Assembly: GCA_963773765.1 (NCBI GenBank)
Contig: CAVZCC010000005.1
Location: 372,001-436,000, forward strand
DNA from: CAVZCC01 sp963773765
Lineage (GTDB): Bacteria > Actinomycetota > Acidimicrobiia > Acidimicrobiales > Microtrichaceae
Direction of reading: 5' to 3'
Length of the DNA: 64,000 nt
Shown here piece by piece: positions 28,046-39,800 of the stretch; the first letter of the stretch is position 1; every line of letters starts with the position of its first letter. Both the position numbers and the translations under genes were made by a program. The notes beneath the pieces are model-generated. The model saw only the letters and a list, made by a program, of their open reading frames with translations, searched no databases and was not told the DNA's origin.

Positions 28046-29296
28046 GTGGCCGGACCGGGGAGCGACCTCCCGGTCGCGCCGGCGGGCCGGGGCTGGCAGC
28101 GGGCCGCGCTGGCCTACGTGGTCATCCTGGCCGTCATGCTGGTCACCCAGGCCGCCACCATCCGGTGGTGGGGTGTGAAGCCTGAGTCCGTTCCCCCCAT
28201 CACCTTCCCGGGCCAGGACTGGCTGGGGGGCCTCTTCCGCTGGGACGGCGGCTGGTACTCCGGCATCGCCCGTGACGGCTACGCGTGGGCGCCCCGGACC
28301 CAGGCCAACGTGGCGTTCTTCCCCGCCTTCCCCCTGGCCCAGCGCGCCCTGACCGCGCTGGTCGGCGACGTGGTGCTGGCCGGCATCCTGGTCACGGTGC
28401 TGAGCGGCCTGGGGGCGACCGTCGCCCTCTGGGTGTGGATGGGACGGGTGGGCTGCACGGAGGTGCAGCGGCGGACCGGGCTCCTGGTCACGCTCCTGTA
28501 CCCGTTCGGGATCTTCCTGTTCGGCATCGTCTACGGCGACGCCCTCTTCCTCCTGGCCTGCGTCGGCGCCTTCCTGCTGGCCGAGTCACGCCACTGGTGG
28601 CTCGCGGGCGTGGTGGGCATCGTGGCCACGGCGGGTCGGCCCACCGGCATCGCCCTGGCCGTCGGCCTGCTGGTGCTGGCGTTGGAGCGGGGCGGCACCC
28701 TGGCCACCCCGGACGGTGACGGCCTCCTGGCCCGCTGGAAGGTCCCGGTGCTGGTGCGGCCCCGGGAACTGCGGGCCTGGCAGGTGGTGCCGGCCGGCAT
28801 CTCACTGGTCGGCCTGGCCGCCTACATGCTCTACCTCTGGGACCGGTGGGGTGACCCGCTGCTGTTCTCGTCGGTGCAGGAGTACTGGGGCCAGCCGTCC
28901 GGGTGGCGGACCTGGTCCAAGCAGGAGTACCTGGACCTGCTGTTCAACAGCGACTACGTCGCCATGCTGGGCCGGCCGCAGACCGGTCTCATCCTGGGCA
29001 CCCGCACGGTGCAGGCGCTGGTGCTCCTGGCCGTCCTGGGAGCCGTGCCGTTCGTGGGCCGGCGGTTCGGCTGGGGCTACGCCGTGTTCCAGCTCACGCT
29101 CGTGGGCGTCGCACTGGTGGGGACCAAGGACTTCCAGGGCGGCGGGCGCTACATGATGGCGGCGTTCCCGGCCTTCGTCCTGCTGGGGTCATGGCTGTCG
29201 GCCCGGGGACGGCTGGCCGCGGCGTGGGTGGGGGCGTCCGCCGTGCTGTCGGTGGTGATGATGAGTGCCTACGCGCACGGGGTGTACCTGACATGA
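28046..29296 (+). CDS. PIG-V-like polytopic glycosyltransferase (GT-C type)
   Basis: 416 residues from GTG 28046 with about nine transmembrane helices. The first extracellular loop contains RWDGGWYSGIARDGY, the conserved motif of PIG-V-type mannosyltransferases that use polyprenyl- or dolichyl-phosphate-linked mannose. A further loop has YYWGQPSGW-like aromatic residues (VQEYWGQPSGWRTW). Actinobacterial relatives add mannose to lipoglycans or surface glycans outside the membrane. The sugar and acceptor here are unknown. It is followed after 10 bases by a GT2 gene whose family makes polyprenyl-phosphate-mannose, a natural partner. Confidence 0.8.
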   Translation: MAGPGSDLPVAPAGRGWQRAALAYVVILAVMLVTQAATIRWWGVKPESVPPITFPGQDWLGGLFRWDGGWYSGIARDGYAWAPRTQANVAFFPAFPLAQRALTALVGDVVLAGILVTVLSGLGATVALWVWMGRVGCTEVQRRTGLLVTLLYPFGIFLFGIVYGDALFLLACVGAFLLAESRHWWLAGVVGIVATAGRPTGIALAVGLLVLALERGGTLATPDGDGLLARWKVPVLVRPRELRAWQVVPAGISLVGLAAYMLYLWDRWGDPLLFSSVQEYWGQPSGWRTWSKQEYLDLLFNSDYVAMLGRPQTGLILGTRTVQALVLLAVLGAVPFVGRRFGWGYAVFQLTLVGVALVGTKDFQGGGRYMMAAFPAFVLLGSWLSARGRLAAAWVGASAVLSVVMMSAYAHGVYLT

Positions 29297-29306
29297 TCGC
29301 AGGCGC

Positions 29307-30095
29307 ATGAGCGACGCCCCCGACGCTGATCCCCCGGAGCCGTCCGCGGTCGACGCCACGGCGCTGGCCCGTCGCGGGTTGTCCATGGTCATCCCGGCCT
29401 ACAACGAGGAGGAGTCGCTGGCCCGCATGGTGGTGGCGGCCCACGAGGCCGGCCGGGACCTGATGGAGCTGGGTGAGATCGACGAGTACGAGATGGTCGT
29501 CGTGGACGACGCCTCCACCGACGCGACCGCGGCCATCTGCGACGCCTTCGCCGTCACCGACGAGCGGTTCCGGGTGGTCCACCACGCCGTCAACCGCAAG
29601 CTCGGCGGCAGCGTGCGGACCGGCTTCGACGCGGCGCGCGGCAACTGGGTCCTCTACACCGACGCGGACCTTCCCTTCGACCTGTGGGACCTGCGCAAGG
29701 CGTTCCGGCTCATGCGCTACTACGAGGCCGACGTGGTGTCCGCCTACCGGTTCAACCGCACCGGCGAGGGCGTGCGGCGGCTGGTGTACTCCTACATCTA
29801 CAACTCCATGGTCCGGGTCCGGTTCGGGCTGCGCATCCGGGACGTGAACTTCGCGGCCAAGCTGGTCCGCCGGGAGGTGCTGGAACGCATCCACCTCATC
29901 AGCGAGGGGTCGTTCGTGGACGCCGAGCTGCTCATCCGGGCCGAACGGTCCGGGTTCAAGATCATCCAGTTCGGCGTGGACTACTTCCCCCGCAGCCGCG
30001 GCGTGTCCACCCTGTCCTCCACCGAGGTGGTGCGGACCCTGCTCCGGGAGATGCGCCAGCTCGGTCCGGACCTGGACCGCTCCGGCCCCCGCTGA
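29307..30095 (+). CDS. Family 2 glycosyltransferase, polyprenyl-phosphate-mannose synthase-like
   Basis: 262 residues with a GT-A fold: MVIPAYNEEESLARMV at the N-terminus, then VVVDDASTDATAA, then YTDADLPFD as the metal-binding DxD-type motif, and FAAKLVRREVLERI toward the end. There are no strong transmembrane helices. This pattern fits dolichyl/polyprenyl-phosphate sugar synthases, which load a nucleotide sugar onto a lipid carrier at the cytoplasmic face. It would supply the donor for the upstream PIG-V-like transferase (inference). The next gene starts 1 base after its stop. Confidence 0.85.
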   Translation: MSDAPDADPPEPSAVDATALARRGLSMVIPAYNEEESLARMVVAAHEAGRDLMELGEIDEYEMVVVDDASTDATAAICDAFAVTDERFRVVHHAVNRKLGGSVRTGFDAARGNWVLYTDADLPFDLWDLRKAFRLMRYYEADVVSAYRFNRTGEGVRRLVYSYIYNSMVRVRFGLRIRDVNFAAKLVRREVLERIHLISEGSFVDAELLIRAERSGFKIIQFGVDYFPRSRGVSTLSSTEVVRTLLREMRQLGPDLDRSGPR

Positions 30096-30096
30096 C

Positions 30097-30966
30097 ATGG
30101 CCGGACCCGGACCGGCGGCCGGCCCCGGCGGGCGCCTCCTCATCGTGAACGCGGACGACTTCGGCCTCACACCCGGGGTGTGCCGGGGGATCCTGACCGC
30201 CCACCGCGACGGCATCGTGACCAGCACCACGGCGCTGGCCGTCGGCCCCGCGTTCCGGGGCCATGCCGCCGGGCTGCGCGACAGCGGCCTGGCCGTCGGC
30301 GCCCACCTGGCCGTGGTGGGCGAGGACCCGCCGGTCCTCACCGCGCGGGAGGTCCCCACCCTGGTGGACGACCGTGGACGGTTCCCCCTCACGTGGGGCG
30401 GCTTCCTGTCCCGTGCCGCCCGGGGCGCGGTCGACCGCGACGACCTGGACCGGGAGTTCTCGGCCCAGGTGGCCGTGCTGCGCGACGCCGGCCTGGAGCT
30501 CACCCACGTGGATGCCCACCAGAACCTGCACCTGTGGCCCACCGTGGCGGCCGCGGCGATGGACCTGGCCCGACGGGAGGGGATCCGGGCGCTGCGGGTC
30601 ACACGCTCGGCGTCGTGGTCCGTGCGGTCAGCAGGCGTCCGGACGCTGTCCGCCCTGCTGCAGCGTCGGGCCCGGCGGGCCGGCCTGGCCTTCCCCGCCG
30701 CGTCCACCGGGCTGGACGAGGCCGGCCACCTGACCGAGGCCCGACTGGCCGGGGCCGTCCGGTACCTGGCCGGCCGGGGCGGTGCGAGCGCCGAGTTGGC
30801 GGCCCACCCCGGTGAGCTGCACGACCCCGACCGCTCCCGCTACCAGTGGGGCTACTGGTGGCCCGACGAGCTGGCCGCCCTCTGCGCCCCCGGGGCTCGT
30901 GACCTGGTGGAGCGGGCCGGGTTCACGCTGGGGAGCTTCGCCGACCTGGTGGCCCGGGACCGATAG
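30097..30966 (+). CDS. ChbG/HpnK (YdjC-like) carbohydrate deacetylase
   Basis: 289 residues. LLIVNADDFGLTPGV carries the metal-binding Asp pair, HVDAHQNLHLWP the His pair, and ELAAHPGEL the final His, the typical divalent-metal site of this polysaccharide-deacetylase-like family. Members remove acetyl groups from chitooligosaccharides or hopanoid precursors. Between a glycosyltransferase and a methyltransferase it more probably deacetylates an amino sugar in a surface glycan or glycolipid (inference). Gaps of 1 and 2 bases to its neighbours show a tight operon. Confidence 0.88.
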   Translation: MAGPGPAAGPGGRLLIVNADDFGLTPGVCRGILTAHRDGIVTSTTALAVGPAFRGHAAGLRDSGLAVGAHLAVVGEDPPVLTAREVPTLVDDRGRFPLTWGGFLSRAARGAVDRDDLDREFSAQVAVLRDAGLELTHVDAHQNLHLWPTVAAAAMDLARREGIRALRVTRSASWSVRSAGVRTLSALLQRRARRAGLAFPAASTGLDEAGHLTEARLAGAVRYLAGRGGASAELAAHPGELHDPDRSRYQWGYWWPDELAALCAPGARDLVERAGFTLGSFADLVARDR

Positions 30967-30968
30967 CG

Positions 30969-31631
30969 ATGTTCCCCGACGCCGCCGCACGGCAGGTGAT
31001 CGCCGCCTACCAGGACTCCCGGTCGGACGAGTTGCACGTCCTGGCCCGGGTGCTGTCCTGTCCGGTGGTGCCGGTGCTGGAGGCCCTGCCGGCGGCGGGG
31101 ACCGTGCTGGACGTGGGCTGCGGCCACGGCCTGTTCACGCTGTTGGCCGCCACCGCCGCCCCCGACCTCCACCTGGTGGGCTCCGACATCGACGCCGACA
31201 AGGTCGCCCGGGCCCGGCGCGCCGCGGACCGCCTGGGGGTGGCGGACCGGGTCGAGTTCCGGGTCTCCACCGACGGGTCCCTCCCCGCGGACCGGGCTGA
31301 CGCCGTGCTCTGCGTGGACGTGCTGTACCTGCTGGGGGACGGGCCGGCGGTCACCCTCCTGGACGCCATGGCCGCCGCCGTACGGCCCGGCGGCGTGGTG
31401 GTGGTCAAGGAGATGGCCGACCGACCCCGCTGGAAGGCCCGCTGGAACCACCTGCAGGAGGTCGGCGCCACCCGCGTCTTCGGCTACACCGAGGGTGACC
31501 GCGTGGAACCGGTGGCGCCGGACCGGATCACCGGTGCGCTGCGGGCGGCCGGCCTGGCCGTTCGTGAGACGCCCCTCGACCGGTGGTACCCGCACCCCCA
31601 CCTGTTGGTCGTCGCCACCCGCCCGGGCTGA
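30969..31631 (+). CDS. SAM-dependent class I methyltransferase
   Basis: 220 residues. Motif I VLDVGCGHGLFTLLAA binds S-adenosylmethionine, the acidic loop is VGSDIDADK, and motif IV is ADAVLCVDVLYLLG. It is a small-molecule-type methyltransferase; the acceptor cannot be determined. It is last in the 26392-31631 plus-strand run, starting 2 bases after the deacetylase stop, and is convergent with purH. Modification of the same glycan or lipid as the preceding enzymes is the most likely role. Confidence 0.85.
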   Translation: MFPDAAARQVIAAYQDSRSDELHVLARVLSCPVVPVLEALPAAGTVLDVGCGHGLFTLLAATAAPDLHLVGSDIDADKVARARRAADRLGVADRVEFRVSTDGSLPADRADAVLCVDVLYLLGDGPAVTLLDAMAAAVRPGGVVVVKEMADRPRWKARWNHLQEVGATRVFGYTEGDRVEPVAPDRITGALRAAGLAVRETPLDRWYPHPHLLVVATRPG

Positions 31632-31675
31632 GACCTCGACCCGCCCGTGCTCGAAGCCTCAGTGCTCGAGGTCTC
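31630..31675. terminator. Bidirectional hairpin between methyltransferase and purH
   Basis: GAGACCTCGA (31630-31639) pairs with TCGAGGTCTC (31666-31675). Both arms overlap the convergent stop codons. The loop contains imperfect 15-base tandem copies of GTGCTCGAAGCCTCA. Either strand can form it, as expected for a shared terminator. Confidence 0.5.
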
Positions 31676-33206
31676 AGTGCTTGAAGTGGCGTTCGCCGGT
31701 GAACACCATGGCCATGCCCGCCTCGTCGGCCGCGGCGATGACCTCCTCGTCACGGATGGACCCGCCGGGCTGGATGACCGCGGTCGCCCCGGCCTCCGCC
31801 GCCGCGTCCAGGCCGTCACGGAACGGGAAGAACGCGTCGGACGCGCAGGCGCCGCCGACGGCCCGGCCGTCCGCCTTCTCCGCCGCGATCCGTCCCGCGT
31901 CCCGCCGGTTCTGCTGGCCGGCACCGATGCCCACCGCCTGGCCGTCCTTGACCAGCACGATGGTGTTGGACGTGACCCGGGCCGCCAGCCGCCAGGCCAG
32001 TTCCAGGTCGGTCCACTCCGCGTCGGTGGGCGGGCGGTCCGTGACCACCTGCCAGGCCGACCGGTCCATGCTCACGGTGTCCCGGGTCTGGACCAGCAGC
32101 CCGCCCTCGATCGATCGCACGTCCAGCTCCGGCACCTGGGGCGGGGGTGCGGTCAGGACCCGCAGGTTGCGCTTCTCCAGCAGCACCACCAGGGCGTCGT
32201 CGTCGTAGCCGGGGGCGATGATCACCTCGGTGAACACCGGTGAGAGGGCCTCGGCCAGGGCCCGGGGCACGGTGCGGTTCAGCGCCACGATCCCGCCGTA
32301 GGCGGACACGGGGTCGCACTCGTGGGCCCGGGTGTAGGCCGTGGTGATGTCCGCCCCCACCGCGGCGCCACAGGGGTTGGCGTGCTTGATGACCACCGCT
32401 GCGGGCAGGTCGCCGAGGGACCACACCAGTCGCCACGCCGCGTCGGCGTCGTAGACGTTGAGGTAGCTCATCTCCTTGCCGCCGTGCTGGACCGCGGTGT
32501 CCCAGCAGCTGTCGCCGGAGAACGAGTACCGGGCCCCGTGCTGGTGGGGGTTCTCGCCGTACCGCAGTGGCTGGGCCAGCGAGGCCGACAGGTGCACCGT
32601 CGGCGGGCAGCGGTCCGCCGTCGGGCAGCTCGCCGGCTCCGCCACCGTCGAACCAGCCGACGATGGCCGCGTCGTAGGCCGCGGTGTGGGCGAAGGCGTC
32701 CCGGGCCAACCGGCGCCGCGTCGACGGCGGTGACCTCACCCCCGGCACGCAGCTCGCCCAGCACCACCTCGTAGTCCGCCGGGTCCACCAGGACGGTGAC
32801 GTGGGCGTGGTTCTTGGCCGCGCCCCGCACCATGGCCGGGCCGCCGATGTCGATCAGCTCGATCGACGGGTCGGAGGTGAACGGGTACAGGTTCACCGCC
32901 ACCAGGTCCACCGGCACCACGCCGTAGGTCTCCATGTCCGCCTGGTGCGAGGCGTCGCCCCGGTCGGCCAGGATGCCGCCGTGGATGGCCGGGTGCAGGG
33001 TCACCACGCGGTGGCCCAGCATCTCGGGGAACCCGGTGACCTCCTCGGTGGGGATGACGGGCAGGCCGGCGTCGGCCAGGACCCGTGGCCGTGCCCCCGG
33101 AGGACACCAGCTCCCAGCCGAGCTCCACCAGCGACCGGCCCAGTTCCACCATGCCGGTCTTGTCGTAGGCGGACAGCAGGGCCCGCCGCTTCGGTACGTC
33201 GGTCAT
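31674..33206 (-). CDS. purH: Bifunctional AICAR transformylase/IMP cyclohydrolase (three frameshifts)
   Basis: 510 residues (1533 bases, in phase overall). The N-terminal IMP cyclohydrolase domain begins KRRALLSAYDKTGMVELG and has SSGGTA, TLHPAIHGGILADRGD and VVPVDLVAVNLYPF. The C-terminal transformylase has LRYGENPHQHGA, IKHANPCGAAVG, YGGIVALN, TSNTIVLVKDGQAVGIGAGQQNR, SDAFFPFRDGLD and ends GERHFKH. Three single-base shifts near 33090, 32715 and 32615 interrupt it. As an essential late purine gene it is unlikely to be truly broken. ATG 33206 overlaps the purN stop by 4 bases. Confidence 0.9.
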
Positions 33207-33767
33207 GTGACGTACCCCCTCTCCAGGATCAGTCGGATCGTGTCGGTGTACAGGCGGCGTTCGACCGCCTTGATGCGCTCGTGCAGCGTGGCCTCGTCGT
33301 CGCCGTCCAGGACGGGGACGGCCTCCTGGGCCAGGATCGGGCCGTCGTCGACCTCTTCGGTGGCCACGTGCACGGTGCAGCCCGTGACCTTGACGCCGTA
33401 GGCCAGGGCGTCCCGGACCGCCGTGCCAGCCCGGGAAGGACGGCAGCAGCGCCGGGTGGGTGTTGACGATGCGGCCGGGCAGCTCGTCGAAGGCCGCCCG
33501 GCCCAGGATGGTGCCCCAGCCGGCCATGGCCACCAGGTCGATGCGGTGCTCGTGCAGCACGCCGAGCACGCGCCCGGTGAAGGCGTCACGGTCGAACGAC
33601 TCGCCGAAGTCGGTCCGCTCGACGACCTCACACGGGATCCCGTGACGGGCGGCCACGTCCTCCACCGCGCACCGCCGGTCCACCATGACCAGCGCGATGG
33701 GGAGCCCGGCGTCCGCCATGGCGTCCAGCAGGGTGCCCGATCCGGAGGCGAGGACGGCAAGGCGCAT
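33203..33767 (-). CDS. purN: Phosphoribosylglycinamide formyltransferase (one frameshift)
   Basis: About 188 residues. RLAVLASGSGTLLDAM, then VVERTDFGESF, then AMAGWGTIL, then IVNTHPALLPSFPG, and HVATEEVDDGPILAQ are PurN hallmarks; the formyl-transfer Asn-His-Asp triad lies in NTHPALLPSF and the EVDDGP segment. The frame breaks near 33425, where removing one base of CACGGCGG joins FPGWH to AVRDALAYG. ATG 33767 has TAGGTT 8 bases upstream. It transfers formyl from 10-formyl-THF to GAR in purine synthesis, alongside purH, with which it overlaps. Confidence 0.9.
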
Positions 33768-33775
33768 CGGCGGCG

Positions 33776-33781
33776 AACCTA
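33776..33781 (-). promoter_or_regulatory. -10-like box TAGGTT, leaderless promoter for purN-purH
   Basis: On the minus strand TAGGTT lies 8 bases before ATG 33767, matching the recurrent TANNNT-N8-start layout. Confidence 0.5.
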
Positions 33782-33874
33782 GCAGCGGCCGGGAAGGCCG
33801 ATTCCCCTCACAAATCCGTTGGCGATTGCCGATCGGGAAGGCTGACGCCCTGTCGACCCGGTGGTGGACCTCCC

Positions 33875-36800
33875 ATGACGAACCCGACGACCCGCATGTC
33901 CCCTGCCCGGAGCCGGCTGGCCCGGTGGCTGGTGTTCGCCGTGCTGGCCCAGGTCCTGGCCGTCGTCGCCGTCACCGGCCCCGGATCCCAGCGGGACGCA
34001 TCCGCCGCCCCCGGGATCGAGCTGTCCAAGGACGCCCCCACCACGGTCCTGGCCGGCAAGGAGGCCACCTACCGGCTCACCGTGACCAACCCGGGCGACG
34101 CAGTCGAGCACAACGTGTCCCTCGTCCGACGTCCTGCCCTTCGGTGCCGAGTTCGTGCCCGGCACCACCGTCCCCCCGGAGGCGGGCAACCCGACGGTGT
34201 CCGTGGACCCCAACACCGGCCAGCAGGTGCTGGTGTGGTCCAACCTCACCGACATCGGGCCGGGCGGCACCTTCACGCTGGAGTTCCAGGCCACCCTGGG
34301 CGACGACGGCGACGTGGTGGGCCAGACGCTGCTCAACACCGCCTACGTCGCGGCCCAGACCGACCCCCGTGAGGTCCCGGGCTTCGACGACTCCGGCATC
34401 CCGGTCCCGGGCACGTACAGCGAGTCGGCCACGGCGTCGCGGACCACCAAGGTGACCGCGGTCCAGATCCGGAAGTCCTCGGACAACGCACCGGAGGGCG
34501 AGCTGCTCCGGGGCGTGCACGACCAGCGGTCCACCTACACGCTCACGGTCACCAACAACGAGGTCGACGACACCACCGGCGTCACCGTCGTGGACTACCT
34601 GCCCGCGGCCCTGGAGTTCCTGGGCTGCGGCGACACCGACAACACCCAGCCCCCGGCCGCGGTGGAGTACCCCGGCGCGCCGCGACTCGGCACCCCGTCG
34701 CTGAACCCGGGGCCCACCTGCCTCACGCCGTCCGGCGTGGACACCGTGACCGACCCGCCACCGCTGGACGGTGTCGTCTACCCCCCCGGCATCTACACCC
34801 GGGTGCAGTGGTCGCTGCCCGACCTCACACCGAACGCCACCGTGGTGCTGCGCTACGTGGCCGGCATCCCCCTGCGGGCCAACACCGACACGTGGCCCAA
34901 CGGACGGCCCACGGCGGCGTCCGGGCTCCAGGGCGCCAACCTGGACAACAACACCGGCGCCTCCTCCCGCGAATTGGCCAACGAGTCCGGCCTGACCAAC
35001 CAGGCCACGGTGGCGGGCACCTACGCCGGACCGATCGTCGGCTCCGACCCCACCGTGACCGACACCGACGACCGGACCGTGGCGGTGGAGGACGTCCGGA
35101 TGCGCAAGTCCGTGTCACCGTCGCAGTTCTCCAGCGACGGGGGAGGCGACGTCGCCACCTTCACCCTCACCGTGGACACCTCGGAGTACGTCACCGGCTC
35201 CGGCATCGTCATCACCGACGTGCTCCCCGACGGGTACTGCCCGCTGGGCGGCTCGCAGAACTACGCACCGGGCAGCCCCGCCGAGTGCGACCCCGGCGGC
35301 GGGAGCGCGCCCAGCACCGGGTACGGCCAGGTCACCTTCTCCCCGTCCACCGGCGCCTACACCATCGTGTTCGACCCCCTGGCCATGACCGAGGACGACA
35401 CGGCCACCGTCACGTTCCAGGCCCGCATGCGCAACGTCTACGCCGGCGGCTCGCGGGCCGGTTTCCCCACCGTGGCCGGTGACACGTTCACCAACACGGT
35501 GTCGTTGCAGGGCTCCACGACGCCGGTCCCGGGCACCGGCGAGTCCGGCGCCGTGACCGTCGGTGACACGTCGTCGGCCACGCAGGGCACGGGCGCGCCG
35601 ACCATCGACAAGGAGATCAAGCCCCGGGACACCTCCAACCTGTTCACCGGGAACCCCACGGTCGACTGCGCCACGGGGACCGCGCCGGCCTACGGCGAGC
35701 CGGCGTCGTTCTCGCCGACGCAGCTCACCTTCCGCCAGGGCGACCAGATCTGCTTCAAGCTGCGGGTCGACTTCCCGACCGCACTGCACACCCGGGCCCC
35801 GGTCGTGTCGGACTTCTTCCCGGTCGACACCCGGTACATCGTCAACAGCTACGCCGCCACCGCGGCCAACACGGTCACCATCGCCTCCTTCACCCCACCC
35901 GGGTCCGCACCGGGCGCCGGCGCCTGGGTCCTGGGCGACGACCGGGGGGGCGTGCGGTTCGCCGGTCCCGGTGATGTGTTCGAGGTGGTCCTCGCCGTCA
36001 CGGTGCTGGAGCCCGCCGCACCTCCCAAGCCGGACCTGCTGGGCAACCTCATGAAGCTGCGCACGCAGAACACCGCGGGGACGGTGCTGTCGTTCCGGGA
36101 CTCGGTGGACTTCGACCTGGCCCCCGGTGCCAACCTGGCCCTCACCAAGGGCGTGTACGCCGTGGACGCACCGCCGAACGGCCCCAATCCGGCGGGCCAG
36201 GACGGCAAGGTGGTCCAGGAGGACGCCGTCGCCACGTTCCGCATCGACCTCCAGAACCTGGGCCGTGACGGCTACCCGGGCGCCAACTTCTCCGCCCGCG
36301 GCGTGCAGGCCTGGGACGTGCTCCCGGTCGGCATCGACTGCTCCCGCGTGTCGAACTTCGGCGTGGTCACCCACGGGACCGTCCCGCCCGCGACCGTCCT
36401 GTCCCCCGCCGCCCTCCCCGGCCAGTACGTGGCCTGCACCGACGCCGGCGATCCCGGGCATCCGGCCGTCGACCCCGCGTACGGGACCCCGGCCCAGAGC
36501 GTCATCGTGTGGACGTTCCCGTCGCCGGACGTGGCGGAGGCGTTCTCCATCTTCGTGGGCCAGACCATGACGCTCACCTACGACATGCAGCTCCCCTCGT
36601 CGGTCGGCGTCTCCACCCGCTTCGACAACACCGCCGCCGTCCAGTCCTTCCGGTCCTTCACCAACGTCGTCAACGAGACGAGCGAGTACTACCCGCAGGA
36701 CAACATCGACCCGTCGGTGCAGTCGCTCGAGAACGTCCAGGCCGCGGACGACCCGTCGTGGGTGGTCACCCCCGATGCCTCGGTCTCCAAGGCGGTCACC

Positions 36801-39800
36801 ACCCAGATCGGCGAGTCCAACAACAACGTCCCCAACCAGGCCACCATCGGCGAGCTGGTGACCTACACCGTCGGCGTCACGGTGCCGGCCCACACCACGG
36901 TGTACGGCGGGGTCCTCACCGATCCGATGCCCACCGGGCTCACCTTCGTCAGCGCGACGGCTGGCTTCTCCGCCACCGGCAGCCCCCCGGTGGGCGCACT
37001 CCCCGGCGGCTTCACCCTGGACGGCGCCAACGGAACGCTCACGTTCCCGGCCACCTACCAGAACGCGACGTCCAGCCCCCACCTGCTCCAGGTGACCATC
37101 ACGGCCCGCATGTCCACCCTGGCCGGCAACACCCACGGCACCGTGCGGACCAACACCGCGTCCTTCACCAGCACCGCGGGCCCGGGCGGCGCCGCCCTGC
37201 CGGCCCGGACGGCCCAGGCCTCGGTCACGGTGGTGGAGCCGAACCCCCGCCTGGTCAAGGCCGCCAACCCCCGGGAGGTCATCGGTGGCCAGACCGTCAC
37301 CTACGCACTCACCGCCACCAACGCGAACAACCGCCCGCCCTCACACGACACGTCCGTGGTCGACTGCCTCCCGCCCGAGGTGGCCTTCGGCACGTTCACC
37401 TCGGTCCCGGCCGGCACCACGACAGCCGTCGGGATCAGCACCGGTGGCGACGGGTGCACCGCGGGCCAGACCCGGATCGTGTGGACCGTCGGCACCGTGC
37501 TGGCCGGCACCGCCAACCGCAAGGTGCTCACGTACACCGGGATCATCGACCCCAACGCGGTCGGTGGCGCCTCCTACACCAACAACGCGACGCTGACCGG
37601 CGGCTCGCTGGACAACGGGTCCACCACACCCGACCCGTTCGAGCGGATCTACACCCGCACGGCCTCGGCCACGGTGCACGTGACGACCCTGGGCATCACC
37701 AAGGGTGTCCTGCCCGAGTTCGCCACCATCGGTGACACCGTCACCTACACCGCCACCGCCCGGATCCCGGCCGCCACCACGTTCTACGAGGCAGCCCTGG
37801 TGGACGTGCTCCCCGCCGGACTGGCGGCGACCGCACCGGACTTCGCCACGGTGTCGGTGACCTGCGTCCTGGACGGCACGACCACGCCCTGCACCGGGTT
37901 GGACCCGGGCTTCGGCACGCCCCTGACCTCGAGCGGCCAGACCGTGGGGTGGTACCTCGGTGACCTCCCGGCCGACGCCACCAACGACCGGTTCATCACC
38001 GTCACCTACGACACCGTGGTGCTGGACGACGCGGCCAACACCGCCGGCGCCACCCGGGACAACGCAGCCACCGCCCGCTGGAACCTGGTGGACGGCGGCG
38101 GGCCGATCACCACCGTCGGCCAGGCGCAGGCGCTCACCAACGGCATCGGCCCCGCCGTGGCCTCCCTCGGGATCATCGAGCCACAGCTCACGGTGGACAA
38201 GGTCGTGTCCGACACCACCCCCGGGCCGGGAGAGCCCTTCGACTACGTCGTGACCGTGACCAACGGCTCCGGCGCGGACGTGTCCGAGGCGTTCGACATC
38301 GACGTGGCGGACGACATCCCCGGCGGCGTCGTGGTCGACCCAGGATCGATCAGCGACGGCGGGATCCTGTCCGGGACGACGGCATCCGGCAACGGGACCA
38401 TCACCTGGACCGGCCTGGGCCCGCTGGCCCCGGGCGAGTCCATCATGCTCACCTACAGCGCCACCCTGGCCCCCTCGAACCTGATCGACGGCACGGCGCG
38501 GACCAACAGGGCGGACATCACCCGGTACTTCAGCCTCCCGACCGGGTACCCCGAACGCCGCCAGTACGACGGGCCGACCACCACGGCCACGGTGACGCCG
38601 CAGTTCCCCCGGTTCACCACGGACAAGACCACGCCCGACGGCTCCACCGCGTCGATCGGTGAGCCGTTCACCTGGCGCATCGAGGTGACCAACTCGGGTG
38701 GGGCACCCGGCTTCGACGTGGATGCGGTCGACACGCTGCCGCCGAACTGGACCTACGACGCCGGCAGCGCCGTGCTGACCATCCCGCAGCCGGGCGGCAC
38801 GCCGGTGGCGCTCGAACCGGTCGTCAGCACGGTGGGAGCGGTCCAGACCCTGACCTGGGCCGACGTCGGCGACCTGGCGGCCGGGGCCGTGGCCCGCATC
38901 GAGTTCACCGCCACCCCCACACCCGACGTGGTCACGTCCCCCGGGGTCGGCCTGTCGGTGCCCAACACCAACTCCGTGGTCGCGACCGGCGTGGACGCCA
39001 CCGATGCCCCCGGCAACCTGGCCGGGTCCTACTCGGCCGGACCCGGCTCGGCGGACGCGTTCATCCCCAAGGCCGACCTGGCCATCGACAAGAGCCCCGC
39101 CGCCGCCTCCGTGTCGGCCGGTGGCACCGCGACCTGGGACCTGACCGTCACGAACCTGGGTCCCGACCCCTCGGCCCAGCCCTTCCGGGTGGTGGACTCG
39201 CTGCCGCCCGGCCTGACCCTCAACTCGGTGTCCGGCACCGGCTGGACCTGCATCACCCAGCTGGACGGCACCACGGTCATCTGCGCCAGGTCCGCCCCCG
39301 CCACCATCACCACCGGCCAGTCGCTCCCGCCCATCACGGTGGTGGCCGACGTGCCCATCGGCCTGCCCGAGGGCACGCAGTTCACCAACACCGCCGAGGT
39401 GTTCCCCACCACCTACGACCCCAACCCGCTCAACAACACCGACTCCGCCGAGGTGACCCTGGAGGCGAGCGCCGACCTGGCCATCGCCAAGACCAGTGCC
39501 CAGCCCGTGGTGGCCGGCACCGACGTCGTGTACACCCTCCTGGTCAGCAACCTGGGCCCCGACCCGTCGGAGGCATCGCCCGGTTCCCCGATCGTGGTGA
39601 CGGACACGCTGCCGCTGCCGCTCACCTTCGTCTCCGCAGTGGGAACCGACTGGACCTGCTCCAACGTGGGCCAGGACGTGACCTGCAACCGCACCGCGGA
39701 CCTGGACGACGGGACGGACGCGCCGCCCATCACCGTGACCGCCTCGCTCCCGGCCGACTACACCGGGACGCTGGCCAACACCGCAGTGGTCACGCCGCAG

